Of a stretch of DNA of 64,000 bases, positions 50,860 through 63,194 are shown one piece after another. The DNA is taken from positions 62,001 to 126,000 of the forward strand of contig CAOLHI010000653.1 in assembly GCA_948474755.1 (NCBI GenBank), read 5' to 3'. The position numbers were made by a program, and so were the translations under genes. This stretch comes from Ctenosaura bakeri (taxonomy: Eukaryota; Chordata; Lepidosauria; Squamata; Iguanidae). The number at the start of each line of letters is the position of its first letter. Positions within the stretch are counted from its first letter, which is position 1. Below the pieces are notes generated by a model. The model searched no databases. It was given only the letters and a program-made list of their open reading frames with translations, and was not told where the DNA came from.

Positions 50860-51460
50860 CCCACTGCAGCCTTCCTTTTCAGAGAGTTCAAGAACCCAGG
50901 AACAACCACTGATGGCCAAAGCAGGCGTTAATCTAAAGATGTAGCTTGTGGCGGTATCTTCTCCATTTTCCTCCACAATAAATGTATAGGACCCAACCCA
51001 GATCAAGACCCAGCTCGCAGGAGTAGGGTGAGCACCTTAATGGAGTTACTTGAGCCAACCCACTGTCACTGAACAGCCAGTTTTCTATAGGAGTTCATAG
51101 TCCTTCTAATAACTTAGTTGCAAACCATGTAGAGCTTTCAAGGTAACTAAAAGAATTCTGAATTCTGCTTAGGAACCAGGGTAGTTGGTACGAAACTGGT
51201 GTTAACATGTTCCACTTGCTTGACTCTCACAAGGAACTGATAGCTGTATTCTTCACCAGCTGAACCTTGTGAACTGTCTCCAAAAAGCAGCCCCATATGG
51301 AGCCATTGCAGCAGTCTAACCTGGATGCAACTAATTCATGGATTTGTGGTCAGATTTGCCTTAGAAGGTAGAATCAAACCTAACAAATCCACAGAACATA
51401 ATGAAAGGCACTACACAACAGTGATGCCATTTGTGTCTCCATAGATAATGGTGACTCTAT
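50860..51460. repeat. Old interspersed repeat, possibly LINE 3'UTR
   Basis: Blocks such as aaccatgtagagctttcaagg, ctccaaaaagcagccccatatggagccattgcagcagtctaacctggatgcaactaattcatgg recall a widespread reptile repeat. I cannot assign the family with confidence. Confidence 0.35.
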
Positions 51461-51974
51461 CACTAGAACCAAAAGAATTTACCGTGCTTCCACTTTTCAA
51501 ATAGGTCTACTCTAGCTGGGATTAACAGTTAGATTTAGGGTGGGGTCTTTCAATAAGTGAAACCTTCACTCAAATGCCAGTTGCATACCCTCATTGAGAT
51601 TAGCCAGTTTCCACATCCAGATTACCTTTGTCTGACCTACAACACCTCTGCATAAGCTTCAGCTTTGGAGGCCATGACTCTGTGAGCTTGGGTGTCCATT
51701 TACAATCCAACGGTTACTCATTTTGGCATCTACTGGGATATCGCAAGAAATTCTGAGGTGTCATAAGAAAATAAAACAAACAAAAAGTATTTTGGCTGCT
51801 TGTGAGAGGTTAGCAATTTACAGATTGGCCCCATCTAAGAACTCTGTCATACTACATAAATATGGCATGATATTCCACCTTCGCTGCTATGACTGCATCC
51901 TGTAGAATCTGTGGGTTTGAAGAATGGTCAGAAGCACTAGAATTGCTCTCTGGATGATAATGCTAACGTCCTTC

Positions 51975-52065
51975 TCTAAACTGTAAATCTCAGAATTCCA
52001 TGGGATGTTGCCATGGCAATGAATGTGGAAATAGTGTTATAATTGTGAAGTGTGGAAGGGCCCCA
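51975..52065. mobile_element. Single-arm relative of the 43960 palindrome
   Basis: ctaaactgtaaatctcagaattccatgggatgttgccatgg ... gtggaaatagtgttataattgtgaagtgtggaagggcc matches the general order of the arm at 44049-44124. Confidence 0.45.
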
Positions 52066-53285
52066 ACTCTCAAATATCTGTGAGATCAACTCTCTACTGG
52101 GATGAGTGCAAATACTGAATGAAATGAAATGAAAAAAAAAATAGTACTGTGTTGTAGGCTCAGAAGCTTTTCCAAATGTCAGGAATCTGACCACACAAAT
52201 CATTTTCTTTGACCTTCTGGCCATCAAAGGCTAAAACCTTTCTCCTCTTCCCATGGCTCCAACAACAATATATTGGTGTCAGCTGTGGCTTTACTTGCAA
52301 ACACCACCTATAGAACAGTATCTCTTGCCAAGGCCCTGAGTGAGAAAGGGTGAGCTAATGTCCATACCTCCATGGCCCTGAGTGAAGTCAACTAGGCCTC
52401 CTCATATGTGTTATTTACAAGGCCAATCCCAAAAGGTTGGGTGATGCAATTGCCTCAGTAGATGTTGAGAGGCAGTGGCAAGGAATTAGATTTATATACT
52501 ATTCAGCCTGCCTTGCACCATTCCAGCTAGCCTGCTATCTCTAGGTGTAATGAAGGACACTATTCCATGTCAAGGTATTAGCAAAAAGTTCAATTGCCCA
52601 CCCATCCAGCTTTTGTATCTAAAATAGTGGTGGTGGTGGGGGGGTGCCATCTGGTTCTTCAGTTCAGGCGACAAAATGTCTTCACCAGCCTTGCCCAAAT
52701 ATAGGCCAAACAAACTGACAACCCATCAACTGCCATATAGTTTGCCCTTCAGACTTCTGTACCAGTGTGATTGTATTGTAGTTAAGTGAGTGCTGCTAGA
52801 ATAAACACTCATAAAAATGGAAAAAAACCCAGTTCTGTTTCTGTTTTTGTATAAGGCCTGTCTAGAAGATTTAATGGCTCCTTTGGGAACATGAAACTTA
52901 CCCTCTTCTTTGTCACGGTGACTTCAGAACAAAAAGCTAGGACAGATATAATCCACCTAGTTTAAAACAGAGACAGGTCCAACAAGCTCTGCACAGCATT
53001 GGGATAGTGTTGCTCAGCTTTTGCTGACAGAAAATTTGACACTTAAAAGAGCATAGCCTTACTTAAATTAGGCTTTTACCTTTGAGGAAGACAGAAAAAG
53101 CCTGTTTAGCATTTCCACCATTTTTTTTTTTAAGTCAGAGGTATTTCACACACACCCCATCAACAGGGGCAGTGGGTATGTGGACATGCTTGCATGTTCC
53201 CAGAGTATGTATAGCATAATTTGAGATGCTTACAGAATGAAAAAAAAAATGTGTCATTTCAGCATTCCATACCCCTCTCGTAATG

Positions 53286-54117
53286 GGACAATTCAGCGTG
53301 GCCGTTTCAGCGCTGACACGTTAACATGGGGTGCTCAACTGTACTGAATGAAGACGTAATAATGGGAAGCCAGAGGAGCCTAACATACTGAAAGGGGCAG
53401 TGAAATGGAAAATAGGGGGTTGTTCATAGAAGAGCAGAGAGTTGCACTCGGGAGTTTACAAAACGTAAAGTGAGAAGAAAGCTCAATGAATCCAGTGTGT
53501 GTGTGTGTGTGTGTGTGTGTGAAGATAATGAAAGGGAGAAAAGGGGGTTGTGTATGGAAGAGTAGGGGGTTGCCTTCAGGTGTTTACTTGGAAGTAAAAT
53601 GTGCAGCATGAGGAAAGGCCAGTAAGTCCCAGATGTGCGTATGGGAGCGGGGAGATTTCCAAAGAAAGGTGGGTTTAAATGTTTCTTTTTAAAATAATGT
53701 CAACAGGTTCATCAAACCTCTGGAGTTGCTTCATGAGTGTTTACACAGAAAGAAGTGTCACACCAAATTCAAATTAGGGATGGGAGGAAGGTGGAAAGAA
53801 AAGAAAGTGCGCCTGGAGTTTCTTAGAACCCGAAGTTAGGCGTGTGGTGTAGGCATGAAAGATTGGCTCTGAGTTAATTCAGAGGAAAGTGAGGGGACTC
53901 CTTCCTACACTGAAGCCAGCATGGGAGAAGAGAAGGTTGCCTTCAGGATTTTACTCAGAAATAAAATGTGTAGAGTTGAGTGAGAGTCTTGTTTTATCAC
54001 TAATAAAAGGACTCTTTCAGTGGGCTCTCAAGGCCCACTTGCAACTGTCAGTTGTCCAGCTATGTTGAACTGGCCACCCTGAACTGTCAGAGCTGAAATA
54101 GCCATGCTGAATTGTCC
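53286..54117. mobile_element. 832-bp element with 33-bp inverted termini and internal repeats
   Basis: The left end 53286-53318 and right end 54085-54117 are inverted copies identical at 29 of 33 positions (ggacaattcagc at the tips). Between them a module of the type aagag-agg-gttgccttcaggtgtttactt-gaagtaaaatgtg occurs as related copies near 53430, 53555, 53717, 53812 and 53925. A GT microsatellite (53495-53521) sits in the first. No transposase frame is present. No target duplication could be identified, so the termini may lie slightly further out. Confidence 0.55.
53495..53521. repeat. (GT)n microsatellite
   Basis: About 13 GT units inside the 53286-54117 element. Confidence 0.95.
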
Positions 54118-54224
54118 TAGGCTCTGTCCCTCTCTACCCATCTTTATAGCAGTAGATTTCATAGACTGGGCATACATGGATATGTTTGTACAAGGGGCAC
54201 ACATGAATATGCCAAAATTTAATT

Positions 54225-54310
54225 AATTAATGCCCCACCTTTCTTTTTATACAGGATCTAAGGGAGCTTCCAAAGATTTAAAAAACAGAGTACAGTTTAA
54301 AAAAATTATT
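54225..54310. repeat. 'ccccacctttctttttatac' repeat fragment
   Basis: aattaattaatgccccacctttctttttatacaggatctaagggagcttcc ... aaacagagtacag parallels 23887 and a further copy at 54625-54700. Confidence 0.4.
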
Positions 54311-54596
54311 CATACAAAAGTTAAAAAACAACAAATACCAGTTTAGTTTAAAAAACATAAGATTAAAACAAAATGGAATTTATATATAGTAATAAAGATG
54401 AAATTGATACAAAAATTAAAAGTTTAAAAATAATTCTCATATTACATCATAGGTGCATATATCCTTGCTCCACCACATGTACAAGATTTCTCATTAGGTA
54501 TATAGAGGTAGCTCTGACTTGCATACAACTGCAAAGGAAAAAAAGGGGTGATTACATCATAGTATGCACTGTGTCATATTAGGGGAAAGAGCAATT

Positions 54597-54629
54597 ATTT
54601 TAATTTAATTTAATTTAATTAATTTAATT
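54597..54629. repeat. (AATTT)n simple repeat
   Basis: About six pentamers directly preceding another copy of the 54225 repeat. Confidence 0.9.
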
Positions 54630-54835
54630 CCACTTTTTCAGAGTTCAGGACTCAAGGAAGTTTACAAATGATTTTAAAAATTCACAAAATACAAAAGTTA
54701 AAAATTGATCAAACTAGCAAAATAAAATAACCAGTTAAAAGCATAAACTGTAAACACGCAAAAGCATAACAAAAACAACTAATTATGAAAACAGCACATT
54801 GTACAAGGCCTCTAACGACCTTTAGGGTCGCTCCA

Positions 54836-54912
54836 TAAACTGCAAACCCCAGGATTCCATAGGATGTTGAAAGTGGAATAATAGCACTATAACAGCCTGT
54901 GTGGAAATGGCC
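54836..54912. mobile_element. Single arm of the 43960 palindrome family
   Basis: taaactgcaaaccccaggattccataggatgttgaaagtggaataatagcactataacagcctgtgtggaaatggcc aligns over its whole length with arm 44049-44124. Confidence 0.7.
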
Positions 54913-56264
54913 TCAGTCTAATCTGATGGCAGCCCCTGAGAAGGCTCTCTCCTGTGTTTCCATAGGAAGTACCTGTGAGACTGGTGGGAGAGAGAGAAGG
55001 GTCTCTCCAGCAGATCTCAAAATACATGCAAGTTTGCCAGATGGTAGTAACATTGGAGGGAAAGATTGGACATTAACTGAAATGCAAAATGAATGGGATG
55101 GCAATATGGTTTTGGTCATAACACTCAGCTGGAGAGTGACATGAAATATTAGTGGTGCCTTAAAACACAAGACTTACATTCAAAATGTATTTGAACACAG
55201 CATTAAGAAATACTATCTCATACCCTCATACAATAACAACAGTTTATGTACAAAGGCACTTTTAAACAACATGATAAACAACCATCCACATTATGAAATT
55301 TCACTGACACTAATGCTAGTGGTAGCAGTTGTGGTAACAGCAGCACTCGCAGCAGCAGATGACAGAATGAGATTGTATGATATTAACTGCAAAACATTCT
55401 GCATCTGTTTCTTTAGTAGGGGACATGTACGTATGTAAACTCCCTCTGAGTATTGTTGCCAGTAACAAAGCAACTATCACACACCTATCTTAAAAAAAAT
55501 TATTTGACGGAAGATGGTGGGATACAGGCGAAGGGAATTCAACTCTTCAAAAATTGATGTTTAAGTCTGTAAACAGTTTTTTTAAATTGCTCGTTTAACA
55601 ATGGTTAATACACAACTTTAGCAACACACGCGACTGAAAGAGCAACCTCACCTGTTCAAATGCAGCTTTGTATTCCCTCCGTGGCAACGTATTCAATGCT
55701 TGTCAAGCGTTAGATATCTATCAAGGCACACACGTTTACCTTTTGCCACAGGAAGTCTATTTCTGTGGACTGTTATTAAAGCTCCTAACATTTCTTTGAG
55801 ACTTTTTGTTTGTTCTTAACCATATGAAAAGATCAAGCAGGCATGCTGCTCTTTTTCACCCCACAAAGTTATTCATGTTCCCACATGCTGAACCCTGGGC
55901 TTTTGGAGTGAGGAGATGTTGGGTGTGATTGGGATGCTAACTTTTGAATTCACAGAGATCACCCAACGCTTTCAGAGATGACCTACTTGTGGCATTGCCC
56001 CTTATTTCATGGCAGGACTTCTTTTTCTTCAACAGCTGCAGCATTGGCAGGACTTCAGTGGGGGAAGAATTCCTCATTACTGCATCTTGATACTGGAGAA
56101 AAGGGCCTGGTTTCCAGTTGTTAACGGCACAGGAGATCTGCTATGCACAAAAGAAGGGAATGACAGAGTCTCTACATTTTGCAGACAAAAAATGGACCAC
56201 CACACCATGTTCTTAAACAACACAGCATGCAATTGTAGATTACGGGAAGCTTCAGAATTTTGAC

Positions 56265-56345
56265 AAGAGGCTTCCAGAATCCCCTAGCCAGTGCAGCCAT
56301 TGGACCTGCTGGGAACTGTAGTCCAAGCTCAGGTTGGCAAATTTC
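56265..56345. mobile_element. hAT-like MITE fragment
   Basis: gaggcttccagaatcccctagccagtgcagccattggacctgctgggaactgtagtcc carries the inverted cccagaatcc/gggaactgtagtcc cores. Confidence 0.5.
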
Positions 56346-56810
56346 TTGGTAGACCTTTCTCACTAAAAGTTACTTTGATTTTCCCCATTACCAGCCTTCC
56401 TCCACAATATGCAATTGCTCAGGTGCACTGGGATCCACCTCAGGACTAACAATATATATAATTTGCAATGATTTTAGCAACTATATGACTTTATTTATAC
56501 AAAAAATAAATTTCAAGTGCACAGAGGGGTGGTGGAGAAGAAAATTGTGGTAGATGTAACAGAACATGCAGAGAGGAGATTTAAGCCTTCTGTCTCCAGC
56601 CATTATTTTTAACACCCCTGCAGCACCCAACCATTAGCACTACAAGAGAGAAAAAATCTTGTGGATTTGTGCTTTTGTAAAAACAGCACATACCCTAGAA
56701 CCTGCCCCAAAATCCTTTCTAGCAAAAGGGTACCCTCAACAGGCGAGCTCGTGTGGGAAAGATGAGGAGAAAGTTTTAAGACCACTGGACTAGATATTGA
56801 AAGCTATGTT

Positions 56811-56850
56811 CTTTCTGTCTCTCTCTCCTCTCTCTCTCTTGTCTGTCTTT
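56811..56850. repeat. CT-rich simple repeat
   Basis: Interrupted (CT)n tract. Confidence 0.85.
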
Positions 56851-57439
56851 CCTAATGCTTTTTTGCTGTCTCCAGACTTTCTTTTATTTACACCCCTGCT
56901 CCACACACTGGCCATTTGCTGGGAAAGCCTGAGCACTTTCCTAACTGGCAGGCAACTGCAGGGTAATTTCAGCCTCTGATTAGAGTACAAACAAGAAAAT
57001 AGTGGCTCTTTGGCACCGATCTACCTAATGCTTGCCTAGACCTTTGTTTCCTCTGTTTACCAACACAGTCCCAGAGTCAACAGAAACATGACCCTTCATT
57101 AACTTGTCTCAGACTGGCTGCTATTAAAAAAGGAAAAGAAAAGAAGGCTAATGGATGTGGGGGATAACCAGAGTAGCGAGATCAAATTCTCCTAAAGGAT
57201 ATTTATACCATGTGAGACAAGAGCTTTGAGATATTTAGGTATCAATTTGGAGGCAGTGGGGTGGGTGAGTGGAAGAGTGAAAACACAGTGGCCCTTCAAG
57301 GGCCTTTGCAATGATGATCGCAGGTAGGAAAGCCATTATGGTCTATGACAAATTGTATCTTTTGTTCAGAAATATTGTGTGCTGAAAATTACAAGTAAAA
57401 GAAAATGGGGCGGCGGGGGGAATACAGGAATGGTGTTGG

Positions 57440-57610
57440 AGACAAAGCACTAATTTCTTTGACCTGTCATCTGTTTGAGGCATTTCTTCATACCTGTAAC
57501 TTGATCTCCTGAATGTGGTAAAGATATATTTAGTAATGGCTGATCCATTAGCAATTGATAATTTGTATGCTTGTGTCAGAGATCCATCGGGGAATAAATA
57601 TAGGTCTAGA
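57440..57610. promoter_or_regulatory. Repeat-free segment, enhancer candidate
   Basis: A unique-looking block with tgacctgtcatctg, ccattagcaattgataatttg and similar mixed sequence, without repeat or coding signal. Candidate only; conservation not tested. Confidence 0.22.
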
Positions 57611-57776
57611 GGGAACAGGAACAGTCATGGTCACCTAGAAAGAGCAAGAACATAAGGCAGCAAGGAATGCTGGTTTGGGTTCATCTGGGTGAGAGTGCCT
57701 TAAATCAGCAGCATTTCCACTAAGGAGCTGTCAGTCTTCTTTGTAAAGGACTCTGTATTTATAGTCTGGGCTATAT

Positions 57777-57805
57777 AAACAAACAAACAAACAAACAAAC
57801 AAACT
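57777..57805. repeat. (AAAC)n simple repeat
   Basis: About seven AAAC tetramers. Confidence 0.95.
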
Positions 57806-59436
57806 GGTGTATATACACCTAAAGAATACTAGATGTCAAAGGTGATACAAGATATTTTGGTGCCTGAGGCAAAGGAAGTCAAGATTTCAGGTACAAGAAC
57901 TGACTGGACTGTCATTGGAAACTTACTTCATTCCTAGCAATGGGCCAACGTGCTCCACTACATCCAAGGTCAGACAGCTAGTTTAGAGGGTACAAGAAAT
58001 GCTGTATAGTACATAGCATTTGCCCTCCATGAAAGAAGAATGCTGGGGAGCTTCTAGAAGAAAGAGTGGGTGGCTGCCCCACCCCTCCATCTGCCACCTG
58101 AGATGGCTGCCTTGCCCTACCTAATGGAAAGACAGATCCTCCTGGACATCATTTAGTTTTGTGGGAACTGGTAGCTGTGGAAAACCATTTAAGCATGCCA
58201 TCAACATGAAAATGTGTATGTGGTTAAAAAATAATAAAGATTTTTCTACACTAGGAAACATACTGTGTGATATGGCTTGAGACACTATATTATCCTGGCT
58301 GGTGCTGGCTTTTTTTTTTACACAAATGTGTCAGGCCTTTCACCAAACACTTCAGAGGTGCCTAAGGACACACCAAGGTCACTCTTTTGTTCTGAGTGTG
58401 CATGCCAGCAACTATTGGCAACTACTATTGTGTACCATTAAGCGCCTGTTGAAGCAGGTGCAGCAGGATAAAATGAACAAAATAAAGGTACACTTTTGAC
58501 TGAATGATATAATTTACTGCACTTCACTAATAAGGAAATATCCACACAATTTAATTTATATTTTTGTGTTTGATAAAATTGTCTTCTGTGCATTTCTTGA
58601 AAAAAATGGAGACTCCACATGTCCATCCATTCAATGAGCCAATTTTTCACTATTTTAAACCGGTTTTGATATTTATCCATACACTTTTGCCTCCATGAAA
58701 CAATTTGTTGTATTGATTGTGTTTCCTATGAATAATCACACATTGATCCTATTTCCTAAATCGTCCCAAATTGTTTTTATTGTTAATTTTATAAATGTGT
58801 TCATTTATAAAATTGTCATCTTACCCATTCACCAGTGCAGAAACTGAATTTCTTTCTTCCTCTCTACATTATTCCTAGCCAACTATTTTACTTTGTGCTT
58901 TTTCCTACAGAAAATAAGAGAATAAGAAAAGAACATTAATACTCCAATTGCTTTTTCACTTTTACTGGTTACTTCTTTCTGATATTTAGGTTTCATTAAT
59001 CCATTCTCTGCTTTTAATTCTTAACTCATCTGTTTTTATTGCATAAATGTTTTCTCAAACCTTATTCAATAATGTTTAGCAGCAGAGTGATCCATGTGTT
59101 TGGACTACTCATACAGAAATGAACTGAGAAGAGTTTGAGGCCACAGGCCTATACCTAAATTTTATGTCCCTATCCACAAGCTGAAAACTGAAACACAATG
59201 CAAATGTCTGCCACCTCTCCATTTGGGGAGCTGGGGTAGGGCATCTGCTTTGTTTAGAGAGCACCTTGATCCTTGACATCTCTAGGTGAGGCTAGGATAA
59301 GTCATATCTAAAACCCTGCAGAGTTGCTACAAGTAAGTTTAGCTTAGTTTTCTCTAATTGCGTACCCAACCAATATTATAGAAGTAGAAATTATAGCACA
59401 ACACATCCAGGGCTGCCAGACTGAGAAAGCGGTTAC

Positions 59437-59575
59437 CACTAGTGGTTACCAATTTTGAGTCCTCAGATATTGTTGGACTGCAACACCCTTCACAATCAGC
59501 ACAGGGTTGAAGTGCTTATATTTATGGTTCAACAACATCTGTGGGTCAAAGGTTGGAAACCCCTTCTGTACATGG
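59437..59575. mobile_element. hAT-like MITE with both termini
   Basis: agtggttaccaattttgagtcctcagatattgttggactgcaacaccc at the left and ggttcaacaacatctgtgggtcaaaggttggaaacccctt at the right are inverted in content (ttggtaacca-like tips, agatgttgttgaacc cores). Confidence 0.6.
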
Positions 59576-59931
59576 TACTGAGATAAATGGATCACTGCCC
59601 TGAATCAATAATCAGATCTAGTGCGGCTGACTATCTTTCTGTTTCTTCCCATTTGCAAAAACCTGAGGGGAAGAGGCTGCAAACAAAAGTTGTGTGGACA
59701 TATGCAGGCATTTCCAAAGGCATCCCTGAAAGGGATAGGCAACATAAATTAAAGACAGTTTGAAAGGAATATATGCCACCCTCCTTGCAGCTAATGACCT
59801 TCCTGAAGCATAAGAGGAGCTGCTGGTAGAAGAAGCAGAATGGTCAACTAGATAGACTTTGGACTTATCCAGGAAGGAAATCCTTGTATTTGTCCAGCTA
59901 GCTAGCTAGCTTGCTAATCTATCTATTTATC

Positions 59932-59955
59932 CACACACACACACACACACACACA
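59932..59955. repeat. (CA)n microsatellite
   Basis: About 12 CA units after a CTAG/CTAT-rich tract. Confidence 0.95.
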
Positions 59956-60025
59956 TCTAGTACCCTATGGACAAAGATTTGGATGTTGCATAAATTACTG
60001 AAAACAGAGACCTCCCCGGTGCTTT

Positions 60026-61002
60026 TGTTATGGCCCCGCACACCCCCCAAGACTGATATGGTTTAATTGGCAATATTATTTAACTGGCACTACATTAACT
60101 GGCACTGATATAAAAAGGAAACCTGAGGTGACTGGAAGGTCAAGCTGAAAAGAGGAAAATTACTGACTGTAAATGTGAGATTGCAAGGCAGGTCAGCCAC
60201 ACCCCCTCCTAGATGAAAATGAAGTCATTGTCAGTCAGATTACAAGGCAGCTCTGGAGACAATAGGCTTACACTGAAGCTGGACAACGCTGTGCAGAAAG
60301 GGGAAGTTCCCACCAAATTGCAATTGTTCTAACCCTGATTCCTCACATCTGGATGTTTCCCTACTTTGTCTTCCCAACCTCTCCACAATACAGAGGTATT
60401 ATGACAACCATTACCCCTTTGTCACATAAACACTAAGATCATTAACTCCATTGAGACCTCATTGTTCGTGATACAACTCCCATTGTCCACTTGGCTGGGA
60501 GAGCAATTTGCACCCATACCTGTAGAGTAGACTTTGGATATAAAACCCCTTGATTTCAAGCAGTCAGTGCAGTCTCTCAACTTACCGAACACCACACTGT
60601 CTGTTTTATTCCTGGACAAGAACTGTACTTAGGTGCCCACCTAAGCAACATTGCCACTTTTTTTCACTCCTCTCCAGACCAGTAATTATCACCCAAACCT
60701 CAAAAGTCCTCTAACCACAACTTTCTTCCCTTCTGTCTTCAGTTAGTTCTTGTGTGAATGTGTGAGCGTTTGGATCTTTCGCATGTGTATGTGAATCTTT
60801 CAATAAAACACATTTTTAGTTTATATTTTGGATTCTCTGGCTGGTTCTTTCCTGCAAGATCCTGTAAACATTAGTGGAAAGATCTCATTAAGTTACCCAA
60901 CCTCACAGGCCTCCTAATTTTGAACTAATTAATTCCCCTCTGTCATGTGGAGGTACTGGCATTGCAGGTGGACCCCTGAATCACCCATGTTTTGGGGTAA
61001 CA
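60026..61002 (+). mobile_element. Probable solo LTR (ERV-like)
   Basis: The 977-bp unit starts TGTTA and ends TAACA, the TG...CA ends expected of an LTR. It is flanked by identical 4-bp repeats CTTT (60022-60025 and 61003-61006). Inside, TATAAAA at 60539-60545 is followed 257 bp later by AATAAA at 60802-60807 and a T-rich stretch, in the U3-R-U5 order. No gag/pol sequence or second LTR is present, so it would be a solo LTR left by recombination. The 4-bp duplication suits gammaretrovirus-like (ERV1) elements but does not prove the class. Short perfect repeats can arise by chance. Confidence 0.5.
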
Positions 61003-61071
61003 CTTTAGTTAGCTCTGATGGGTGCCTGTAAGGTACCACCAGTATTTCAGAGATATCTAGCAATCAAAATA

Positions 61072-63096
61072 TCGCCCTTCCGGTCGCATGGCGGGCGTGA
61101 GCGGCAGCTCAGAAAGAAGCTGCGCAATGGCGCAGCTCCAAGCAGCCACCCGCTGGATTCCAGCCGCTTTTTCGTACGACCAGAAGCGGCCAAACACCTC
61201 TCTGGTAAGAGGGGTGTGGGAGAGATCTGAAGGGGACCCCTGTAACTGGTGCTGGCTCTACCCGGCTGGGGGAGCCGAAAACACCAGGGGGTCGAAGGAC
61301 CATGACGGAGCCAGTGGGATTGTTGCCTGAGCGGCACAAGCACCGCCATCGACTTTTAACCAAGAAACTTATTTGAAATAACAAGTAAGAAAACATGTAC
61401 CTGCTCTGGTCTTTGCTTTTGAAAATATCACATCTGGAATGGGTGTGCAGCGGTGCGCAGGAGCATAGGAATGGAAGGACCCAGAGGGATGTGAGTGTGT
61501 CGTGGTGGAGAGTTCTTTTAAGGAGCGGCTGCTTTAAAAGAAATGGCTAAGAGGCTTTTTTGCTTTTCTATTGATGGCTGAGAGTTCGTCTTAAAGAGGC
61601 AGCTGTTTTTAAAGAAATGGCTTAAAGGCTTTTTATTAAAGGGCTGGTACCAGGCTAAAAAACAAGACTGAACTTTACAAGATTGAATAAACCCCATTAG
61701 GACATTGAGCTCTTTATTTTTACAGATTATTTTGGTTGATCTGAAAGGATTGTTGTTTTGGCTTCTTGACTCTGGATTTCTGATCTGGAAGACTACTTTG
61801 GGCAGCAGGTATCGGGCAGTGCTTTTTTCTTTTTTTGGCTTCTGTTGTTGGAGACTGTTTCCTAACTTTCTCCCCCACCCCCGAGTTTGGACTGGTGAGA
61901 CTGGTGAACCTGTGCTGGAACGTCATTCAAGCAAATATCCTCACCTTCAGGGACGGAACTACTTGGATTTTAAGCTTCTATGAGAGTACAGTAATCTTCA
62001 GAAATGAAACTCTGGGTAGTGAAGTTCCAGATGGGAGGGGAGAATGGGAGGTGGAGTGGCACAGGGTTCTGAATTAGACAAAGTGGTAATACTTTAACAA
62101 TGTCAATTAAGCTTACATTTCATAGATATGTGGTCATTAATATAACATTGTGATATTGTTAAAGGGGGGATGGTGAATAGGGAATAAGTATGGAAGTGGG
62201 AAACAAGACATTTTTAAAATAATGGAGTTTAGGGCAGGGGATGGATTTGATATGTTCCTGTTGTTTGAGACTTGTTTGCCAATTTTTTTTCCTGAGTCTG
62301 GATTGTTGAGACTGCCGAGCCTGTGCTGGAAGGTCACTTAAGCAAAACATCCTCACTCCCTGGGATGAAGCAGCTTGGAATTTAAGCAGCAATGATAATA
62401 CAGAGATTCTTTGGAAATGAATGTCCGGGCAGTAAAGTTCCAGATGGGAGAGTGGAATGGGAGATGATATGGTGCACAGGGCTCTGAATTAGATAAAATG
62501 GCTATGTACTTTGGCAATATCAATTAAGCTTGCATTTTTGATGGATATATTTTCATTAATACAGACATTGTGATATTGTTAAAGGGTGGATGGGTGAATA
62601 GGACACAGGTGGAGGTGGGAAGCAAGACATTTTCAATATAATGAAATGCAGGGCAAGAAGAAGAGTGACTGTAACAGTAACAATAGCTCAGACTGCCAGA
62701 TATACATAGACGTGTTTTAAAAATTTTAAGATTTCATCTTATAAATGTTGGAGGACTTAATTTAAGAAAAGATAGCAGAATTTAAAAGAGACAAGTAGAG
62801 AAATGAGAATAAATTGAAATTTGTTGAGTAGAGAAAGGCAGAATGGCCAATAACGAGTGATAGCTGGGAACTGTCAAGGGAAAATGACTGTATTTTGATT
62901 GTGGAAATGGGGAGAGGGGAAAGCATGTTCCAACATTTGAGATGAACATTGTATTGTGATACATAAATGTAATATGTGGAGTGTGTTTTGAGAAGTGAAG
63001 ACCAGAACAGAGTGGAAGATCAGAAACATTTCATGTAAAACTACAGGTTAAAGAAAGTTTTGTATCTGTGAAATTTAATAAAATTATAATAAAAAA
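61072..63096 (+). mobile_element. 2.0-kb non-autonomous retroposon with L1-like 3' end
   Basis: Ten-base direct repeats AATCAAAATA (61062-61071 and 63097-63106) flank the unit. It begins with a CG-rich module (61072-61330) unlike the rest of the AT-rich window. This is followed by a 72-bp tandem duplication (61508-61579, 61580-61640) and a roughly 416-bp tandem duplication (61842-62240, 62258-62660). The end is gaaatttaataaaattataataaaaaaaa, close to the 3' end of the L1 at 21712-22502 (aaattttaataaaaat). No ORF1 or reverse-transcriptase sequence is present; short frames such as the one beginning at 61088 have no known motif. It may be an L1 5'UTR joined to an L1 3' end by deletion, or a separate L1-dependent family. 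Confidence 0.65.
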
Positions 63097-63174
63097 AATC
63101 AAAATAGACATAGCATTGTAAACTCATTGAGCTAGATATTACACAACTAAAAATAAATGCCTACACCCATTTAA

Positions 63175-63194
63175 ACACACACACACACACACAC
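63175..63194. repeat. (CA)n microsatellite
   Basis: About ten CA units. Confidence 0.95.

Noticed and set aside
57777..57805. Regular direct repeats resembling an array
   Set aside because: A plain AAAC tetranucleotide repeat with no spacers; CRISPR is not relevant in a vertebrate genome.
61047..61349. Overlapping 80-100-residue frames on both strands in the CG-rich head
   Set aside because: CG-rich DNA has few stops. All frames lie in the untranslated-looking head of a retroposon and show no motif.
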